Origin: Hanleya hanleyi
Lineage: Eukaryota; Mollusca; Polyplacophora; Lepidopleurida; Hanleyidae
Length of the DNA: 64,000 nt
Direction: 5' to 3'
NCBI GenBank assembly: GCA_036873755.1
Contig: JAVTVY010025115.1
Coordinates: 1-64,000 of the forward strand
This document shows positions 57,729 to 64,000 of the stretch, in pieces. Position 1 is the first letter of the stretch. Each line of letters opens with the position of its first letter. The translations under genes and the position numbers were made by a program. The notes beneath the pieces were generated by a model. That model worked only from the letters and a program-made list of their open reading frames with translations. It had not been told where the DNA came from and searched no databases.

Positions 57729-59308
57729 CGACCGAGACTACCAGACTACAGTACGTAGCACTGATATATCTTTGTTTTCGGGGTCATATGTACAAAATAA
57801 CATTGATATATTACCGGTATATCAATGTATAATATCCGAGATTAATATGCTCCAATATGGAAGGACGTGTACCACTTAGACTCTTCTCGGACAAGGGAAT
57901 CTCGCGGGACAAGATTGAAATAGACACAAAACGTCATTGACCTCGACTCCATTTGGAATCGAAATGTGTCATGGGTTTACTGTATGGTTGACCTATATAT
58001 CGGGCCAATCATAACGCCATATTTGGAGAAACGACGTAACTACAAAATTATGCTAATAAGCCTAATATACAGTCAGAAGTTTTAGATTTTATTGCAATAT
58101 ATAAAATCTGTTTATAACGGCAACAAAAATTTCACAACTGACTTGTAACTTACGAAAGTTAACCCGGAGCTGAAGGGTTTTCAAATGCGCAGCTTCGTAC
58201 TAAATGTTTCTTTTCGGGGTTCTGAATTCTGAGGAAAATTTTTCAATCCATGTACAACACAAGGATAAGCTTACAACAAAAAACCTCTGTGAGAAATCCA
58301 ATAGACGGTCTGTGAAATCTGTCTGAAAGTGGGTGTTGGGGTGGGGGAGGTATTCCACTTAGCATATGTAGGTGCTTGTCTTACAAGAAATTCTTGTACA
58401 TATACATGTACAACATAGATTTTGACGGAAAATGACGTAAATAACACTGCTAATGTCATTTATGTTTTGTCCCGCTAAATTAAAAACTGTACAAAGACTT
58501 CATAGGGGCACATGTTTATTTCCGTCTTATGCAATTCTTTAACATGTTTTAGATAGTAATATATAGGGGACATTGTTTGTTCACGATATTTTTTAATTCA
58601 TAGGTGTTGCTAATGTCATGTTTTATTTGTTCCGTCAACTATTGACGGAAACGTGAGTTAGTGGACCAGGTTATCGTGGAATTCGCCGTATACGTGCGAG
58701 GTCTGACGCCATCTTAGATCTTATTCTATTAAATATATGCCAAAATGTGTGAGGGTAAGCGTATGAAGGCTACAGGTAATTGTATAGAAAATGAAAACTG
58801 TATTATATTACAATCAGATTGATGTTACTTCTTCTGCGAAAACTCGACGGCTGTTTCGTAGTGGTTATCAACAGATCATTGAAAATATGTTTCATATATT
58901 TACTCGAAGTTATTACGTATTAAGCTTAACCGTAGTAGGTAATTATGGTTTTGATTCGTGCTGTTCTGTTTCATGCATTACCAGATTCACAAGAGAGATA
59001 GAGGAAGTCGTTTCCTGGACAGTGTGGATGTGCGTGCCACCGTGATATTCGCGAGAATGAGAAAACTTGAAGGCCTTCAATCTCGTAAATATATTGATTC
59101 TCCAGTTTAATGGTTGATGATAATCACATAGTCGTTTGATGGGTCTATGACATTCCCGGCTGACTATGTAGTAGTGTCGCTCTAACTCACATAGCAATAA
59201 CCCCGCACACGAAAGCGGAGCTTTAATGACCGTGAGAGGATCACACATTTAATTTTTGACTTAATACATACCATAAGTATACAAGCCCGAGAAGAGCTTC
59301 TTATTTGT
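57729..59308. other. Region upstream of the zinc-finger gene
   Basis: No coding exon was recognised. The last bases CTTCTTATTTGTGCGCAG (ending 59313) form a good splice acceptor just before the ATG, so a 5' leader exon probably lies within or beyond this stretch. Confidence 0.35.
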
Positions 59309-59321
59309 GCGCAGCGAGAAC

Positions 59322-60776
59322 ATGAGTCACAGCACAGATAAACCCTTCGAGTGTTCATGGTGCCAGTACACGTGTAAAACACAGCGACGTCTGACTGCAC
59401 ACGAAAGAACTCACACTGGAGAGAAACCGTTCAAGTGTTTAGTGTGCGATCACGTGTTTGCCTTGCAAAACCAGTTGACTGTACACATAAGAACTCACAC
59501 TGGAGAGAAGCCTTTTACGTGTACAGTGTGTGAGTACAGGTGTTCACAAAGTGGCAATCTGGTCGGCCATATGCGAAGACACACTGGAGAGAAACCTTTC
59601 AAATGTTCAGTGTGCGAGCGCATGTTTACGTTACAGCACCAGCTGACTAACCACATGAGGACTCACACTGGAGAAAAACCTTTGAAATGTGCGGCGTGCG
59701 AGTATAGGTGTATACATAAGCGACACCTGGAGGAGCACATCAGAATACACACTGGAGAGAAGCCTTTCAAATGCTCAATGTGCGAATACAGATGTTCGCG
59801 GCAGCAGTATCTGATCAAACACATGCAAAGTCACAGTGAAGAGAAATCTGTGGAATTCAAGTGTTCAGTGTGTGAATTCCAAAGCAAACGACGAGACGGG
59901 CTCACTATACATATGAGAACACACACCGGGGAGAAACCTTTCAAGTGTTCATTGTGTGACTACAGGTGTGCAACAAAGGGTAGTATGCCTTCACACATGA
60001 GAACTCACACTGGAGAGAAGCCCTTCAAATGTCCAGTTTGTGAGTACAGGAGTACAGTACAGTCAGCACTGACTGTTCACATGAGAACCCACACTGGAGA
60101 GAAACCTTACGAGTGTTTAATTTGCGAGTACAGGTGTTCATCGAAGAGAGATCTGGCGTTGCACATAAGAACTCACACAGGCGAGAAACCATTTGGGTGT
60201 TCACTATGTGAGCAAAGGTTCTCACAACAGCACAGTCTCACAATACATATGCGCATTCATACTGGAGAGAAACCTTCCAAGTGCTCAAAGTGTGATTACA
60301 GTGCTGCGCAGCGGGGAAATCTAGCAGCTCACTACATGAGATGTCACAATGGACAGAAACCATTCAAATGTACCCTTTGTGGATACAGATGTACAGAACA
60401 GCGGAAATTGAAAGCCCACATGAGAAATCACACTGGAGAAAAACCGTTGAAGTGCTCAAAGTGCGAGTACAGATGTTCACAAAAATATCAACTAACATCA
60501 CACTTGAAAACCCACGCTGGAGAGAAACCTTTCAAGTGTTCAACGTGTGAGTTCAGGTCTGCTCAACGAGCAAATTTGACCAAACACGTGATGACTCACA
60601 CGGGGGAGAAACCATTCAAGTGCCTGAACTGTGAGTACAGCTGTATACAACGGTGCCAACTGAAATTACACATGAAATATCACGAGGAAGGGAATCCTTT
60701 CAAATGCTCATTGTGTGAGTACAGCTTTCCACGACAAAATCAGCTGACAAGACACATGAAAAGTCATGTTGGATAG
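59322..60776 (+). CDS. C2H2 zinc-finger protein with 17 tandem fingers
   Basis: A 484-residue frame with its whole CDS uninterrupted. The ATG at 59322 is chosen because the upstream in-frame GTG (59307) overlaps a likely acceptor (TATTTGTGCGCAG). Seventeen C-x2-C-x12-H-x3-H fingers start at residue 9 and repeat every 28 residues, joined mostly by TGEKPF linkers. The linker before finger 7 is longer (SEEKSVE), and finger 12 has H-x4-H spacing (HYMRCH). Almost no sequence lies outside the fingers (eight residues N-terminal, two C-terminal), and no KRAB, BTB, SCAN or ZAD domain is present. It is probably a nuclear DNA-binding protein; no orthologue can be named. The frame is intact and well conserved, so likely functional. 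Confidence 0.95.
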   Translation: MSHSTDKPFECSWCQYTCKTQRRLTAHERTHTGEKPFKCLVCDHVFALQNQLTVHIRTHTGEKPFTCTVCEYRCSQSGNLVGHMRRHTGEKPFKCSVCERMFTLQHQLTNHMRTHTGEKPLKCAACEYRCIHKRHLEEHIRIHTGEKPFKCSMCEYRCSRQQYLIKHMQSHSEEKSVEFKCSVCEFQSKRRDGLTIHMRTHTGEKPFKCSLCDYRCATKGSMPSHMRTHTGEKPFKCPVCEYRSTVQSALTVHMRTHTGEKPYECLICEYRCSSKRDLALHIRTHTGEKPFGCSLCEQRFSQQHSLTIHMRIHTGEKPSKCSKCDYSAAQRGNLAAHYMRCHNGQKPFKCTLCGYRCTEQRKLKAHMRNHTGEKPLKCSKCEYRCSQKYQLTSHLKTHAGEKPFKCSTCEFRSAQRANLTKHVMTHTGEKPFKCLNCEYSCIQRCQLKLHMKYHEEGNPFKCSLCEYSFPRQNQLTRHMKSHVG

Positions 60777-60787
60777 CAATTCGAAAT

Positions 60788-60962
60788 TTAGACGGTACCT
60801 CCCCTTCTGTCCAAATACGAAGGATAGATGGCGTCTACCATTTTGTTGTCAACCCTCTCTAAATCTATACCAGGTTCTTCACTGTCATCCACTCCGTGGA
60901 TGCTTATACATGTAGTTTTAAATTTGCTGTGAATATTCGAACTTCCCTGACGTGAAGTCCGC
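60788..60962 (-). CDS. Candidate terminal exon of an unrecognised gene
   Basis: On the minus strand, from acceptor GTTGAAAG (weak, pyrimidines distant), the frame reads RTSRQGSSNIHSKF, then CISIHGVDDSEEPGIDLER and NKMVDAIYPSYLDRRGGTV to TAA at 60788-60790. It is phase 2, compatible with the exon candidate at 61063-61162. The composition looks coding, but no domain is recognised. It is tail-to-tail with the zinc-finger gene, 12 bp apart. Confidence 0.3.
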
Positions 60963-61062
60963 CTTTCAACATGTTCAACGAGCGTGAATAAAAAACTTGC
61001 AGTGAATTCCAGATTGCCCACAGTGGTAAGAGGAACCACCGTATGTTTTCATTGCCGTTGAC

Positions 61063-61162
61063 CTTGCTAGGGAACGTGCAGACTCGATCACTCCCATAAA
61101 GCTTTCGTGGCCGCGCAGTAGTTCCAATATTCTACTATCATCGGTGAGCCTGCCATCTTCAT
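61063..61162 (-). CDS. Candidate internal exon of an unrecognised gene
   Basis: On the minus strand between acceptor ACGATACAG and donor AAG|GTCAAC, 100 bases (phase 1 in, phase 2 out) read EDGRLTDDSRILELLRGHES, then FMGVIESARSLA. The donor is weak and there is no family match, so this could be chance. Confidence 0.25.
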
Positions 61163-61214
61163 CTGTATCGTGAGTTAATTTTATAGTTATAAGACTCAAA
61201 TAGATATATTCCAA

Positions 61215-61700
61215 AAGCTAAACAATAATAAATATAACGAACTGACTGTTACAGATTCATGACGTCATCTCAAGTAAAGATGCTGCCCCGGACTAGAAGG
61301 GGGCAGATCCTCCCGCCTTCACACACCATAGAGAGCGATTGGGGGCTGGGATTGAATACGCCGTCTTGCGCCTGCGTATCAGCCCAGCGAGGGGGTTGTC
61401 AAAATTCCTGTTTGATAACAGGGGAAGTAATCCTGTATAATGTAGATATTCGATAATGGAGCTCAGGTGCACAGAAAGGACAGGTCCTTTCATGAAAGCC
61501 AACAATTGATGGCGTAAATGATCGAATATGCCTCAGCCAAACTGCGGTTGATCTTTCATTTACGTTTATTTTTTTCAGGCGGCAGGTCTTTAAATTACGT
61601 CTAGGTTCATTTTTTTACCCCCTGTAGACTATTGTTCTCCTTTGCCGAGTGACACTTGCATGACTTGCACTTGCAGCGAAAGAAAATAGCATAGATTTAC
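61215..61700. other. Unassigned sequence
   Basis: No feature was recognised beyond short open stretches. Confidence 0.3.
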
Positions 61701-61710
61701 TTGAGATTGT

Positions 61711-61870
61711 ATGCATATTACAGTTGAACCACGTGATTCCATCTTAGGACCATTTCTAGAAATCGTCTACATGAACATGACCCTTCACATACCAGTAGTC
61801 TTTCACAGCCAATCACAACTCTATATATATGCAGATGATTGGACATTATCTAGCCGAATAGAAAGGGTTG
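61711..61870 (+). mobile_element. LINE RT catalytic-box fragment
   Basis: The frame reads DSILGPFLEIVYMNMT, then SQLYIYADDWTLSSRI: a decayed GVPQGSILGP block and an intact YADD box of a LINE reverse transcriptase. It is cut on both sides. Confidence 0.65.
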
Positions 61871-62561
61871 CGGGTTACTTCATTTGCCAGGAGAAATGGA
61901 CAGGTAAAATTTGTGTCGTATCTGGAAACCGCTTACATTTATTACTGATTTTGTTCATGAAAGTTTAATCTATATATTTTTTCGAATAAGAATTGTGTAT
62001 AGAATTATGATAACTGTATGAACCGTATTCATCTCTGAAGGGAAAGACCATGTTATTTTTATTTTTTTTACGCCCGAGCATGAATTTGAAAAAAAACCCT
62101 CATTTGTCGTAAGATATCAAGAGGATGTGCCTTGTCATTGATGCTGCATTTGTGTCCATTGTATTGAAATTTGTGTCCATTGTATATACATATGTGTGTC
62201 TATATATTGTTAAAAACTTACCGACTAGAAAACTCTTCTCCGATTTGGTCACTACGTGTTTAATATTGAAAACAATTTTGCCACCACCTTTTGTCCAGAA
62301 AGAGGACGTACATGTATTAAGTGATGTCGATTTCCGTACTTCTATCCGTCCCATCGTATCCGGTCTGTATCTATGAGAGTTGCCCTCCAGCTTAGGGCAG
62401 CATGAGTTGTACCATGTTTGGCTGGCACAGGAGGTAGATTAAAGTGCCAAACAAATTAGGCTCTTTGACGATCCATTGTGATCAGTGTCTGTAGAGCCTA
62501 ATTTCAAAATTATTCGTAGTTTTGGTTAGGTTTTTGTTAGGGTTAGGGTTTTGCTAGGGTA
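61871..62561. other. Unassigned sequence with short GTTAGGG run
   Basis: Nothing coding was recognised. GTTAGGGTTAGGG near 62536 is only two telomere-like units. Confidence 0.35.
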
Positions 62562-62836
62562 TGTTTGTTTGGGGGGGGGGGGGAGCTTCCGGGGATTGAC
62601 CAGGGATGTCGTTGTGCACACCGCAGGTCATGGTAAGAATAGGCCTCCGCTCCTCAGACAGTTCATTGTAAGAGGCGATTAACTGAGGCACCCGTGGGGT
62701 TCCCGGGTGTGAAAGGAATAGGACCCCACCTGTGTGGTTCCCGGATGTGAAAAGGAATAGGACCCAACGTCGGGATATGACTGAAATATAGTTGAAAGTT
62801 GAAATCATATTCACTCACTCACCCTGTTTGTTTGGG
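62562..62836 (+). mobile_element. SINE with 12-bp target duplication
   Basis: TGTTTGTTTGGG at 62562-62573 and 62825-62836 flanks the element. Inside are GGTAAGAATAGGCCTCC, GTAAGAGGCGATTAAC, a short duplication (GGAATAGGACCC twice) and the tail ATATGACTGAAATATAGTTG ending ATTCACTCACTCACC. The core and ACTC tail resemble from memory a SINE common in gastropods, and the tail is shared with the RNase H LINE. Confidence 0.8.
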
Positions 62837-63383
62837 TCATCGTCGCCGTGTGACCGATAAGGTTAGGTGCGACGTTAAACTTCAAACATCCAACCAGTCT
62901 TTGAGAGTTTTTATGTACAGATCCAATTTTGTGAGTGGATACACTATTAGTGGTGGGATGGTTTGTGGGGGGGGGGGGGGGGAGGACAACGAGTCATTTC
63001 CCCAAATTTAGGTCGAGATCAGTCAACAAAGGTGACTGAGACATATAAATCATGAAGTCCTTGGAAATTGCTCATTTATTTGTGAGTGGATTCAGCACAG
63101 GAAACGCTGTGTCACATACCAAAAGTTCCTCAAACTCGAGGAATCTTATCGCACTTGTTGTGTCTACAGAGACATGGTGGAAACGATGTCAAGCAGGACG
63201 GAAATAGTCCGGGAGGGAGAATGTCCGCCGACGGTTTCCTTTGTTGCCTTACTTCTGGATTTCGATAGACGGTGCGCATGTCCTTAACCGAGTATGTCGA
63301 ACGTTGACAGGTTTTATATTTCACTAGGAAATTTATCCTTATCCCGAAGGAACGTACAGCACGTGTAAGTGTACACGTAGCAT
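62837..63383. other. Unassigned sequence with poly-G run
   Basis: A run of about 16 G occurs near 62967-62982. No gene was recognised. Confidence 0.35.
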
Positions 63384-64000
63384 AATAATAATAATACTTT
63401 ATTACACCCAGACCAGATTACCTGGTATAAGGGGGACAGTTACAGTCACTTGGTGGACAGGGCATTCAAATAGAAATTTAGAGCAAATAACCACACATGT
63501 ACTTCAAACAATCTTATTGAACACTATCTTCAATGTGAAAGTATAATACTTCTACAACAGTTCCTGCTAGGTTCTTATCTGTGAGAGCTAAACATAACAG
63601 ATACTTGATAAAGAAACCTACTTAGATTAACTAAAACATTCCTGGAAGGGTTGTTAAATAAGTTGTATGTCTTGTCATCTCTTGGGTATTTACAGTAATA
63701 TTGCGGGATGTATTTACTTCTTATGTCTGATAGACTAGTGCAATGATATAGAATATGTTGTTCATTGCCTACCTCTGCTGTGTTACATAGTGTACAAAAT
63801 CGGTTCTGACGAGGGACTCCTGCCCAGCGGCCTGTTTCGATTGGAAGTCTGTGATTTGATGTTCGAAATTTCAGAAAAAAACATTGGGGGTAGGGCTCGA
63901 GATCGATGTTATTTTTAACAACTTTATAAAATTCTGTTTTGGACAGATTTTGAACTTGATCATTCCATTTTTGGAGAAATTGATCTTTCAATATTCTTTT
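63384..64000 (-). mobile_element. LINE 3' end running off the window
   Basis: On the minus strand 63575-63991 encodes FLQKWNDQVQNLSKTEFYKV, then FLKFRTSNHRLPIETGRW, and a CTLCNTAEVGNEQHILYHC knuckle, the end of a LINE ORF2. The 3' end is AATAAAGTATTATTATTATT at about 63385-63404, an ATT-repeat tail. RT would lie beyond position 64000. Confidence 0.8.

Noticed and set aside
62520..62560. Interstitial telomere repeat
   Set aside because: Only two clean GTTAGGG units.

Overview
The window looks like nuclear DNA of a marine mollusc, most likely a gastropod. It is AT-rich, has spliced exons with GT..AG introns, and is full of degenerate LINE, SINE, MITE and Maverick/Polinton remnants. The SINE at about 62.57-62.82 kb (core GGTAAGAATAGG..., tail ACTCACTCAC) resembles from memory a short repeat common in abalone-type gastropods; the species is an inference.

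Two ordinary host loci stand out. The first is a predicted three-exon gene for a small secreted cysteine-rich protein on the + strand: exon 1 (signal peptide) 24265-24453, exon 2 30785-30911, terminal exon 45076-45347, about 195 residues, with matching splice phases. A second copy of its terminal exon lies at 14841-15112. The flanks of the two terminal exons align in pieces (about 1-18.3 kb against 38.7-47.0 kb), so this is a head-to-tail segmental duplication; exons 1-2 of the upstream copy would lie left of the window. The second locus is an intact intronless-CDS C2H2 zinc-finger gene with 17 fingers (59322-60776), with two weak candidate exons of an unrecognised gene converging on it from the other strand.

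The introns of the secreted-protein gene are filled with three unrelated tandem arrays: a 54-bp satellite (24.6-28.9 kb, intron 1, interrupted by a 2-kb unit with 650-bp direct terminal repeats), a 34-bp minisatellite (37.8-38.64 kb) and an 18-bp minisatellite (41.1-45.06 kb, ending at the acceptor of the last exon). The 18-bp array is also present in the upstream duplicate (5.18-9.83 kb), so it predates the duplication. Comparing the duplicates dates several insertions as later: a TTAA-flanked MITE, a LINE with 10-bp target duplication, a SINE, a 2.7-kb block with Polinton-like genes, and a 5-kb LINE block.

The 47-54.4 kb stretch holds broken pieces of Maverick/Polinton-type elements: two packaging-ATPase fragments, an integrase with an internal deletion, a zinc-finger ORF, a membrane/Ser-Thr-rich ORF and unrecognised ORFs. 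Several starts sit 30-65 bp after a TATA box, and a large mirrored inverted repeat lies between divergent starts. A related fragment in the other orientation lies at 0.6-3.4 kb and a scrap at 21.1 kb. All are broken. The remaining sequence is mostly LINE debris of several families (RNase H-bearing family with three 3'-end copies; CR1/Jockey-like elements) and foldback elements, including a nested pair at 55.2-56.1 kb and a perfect 56-bp palindrome at 57.66 kb.
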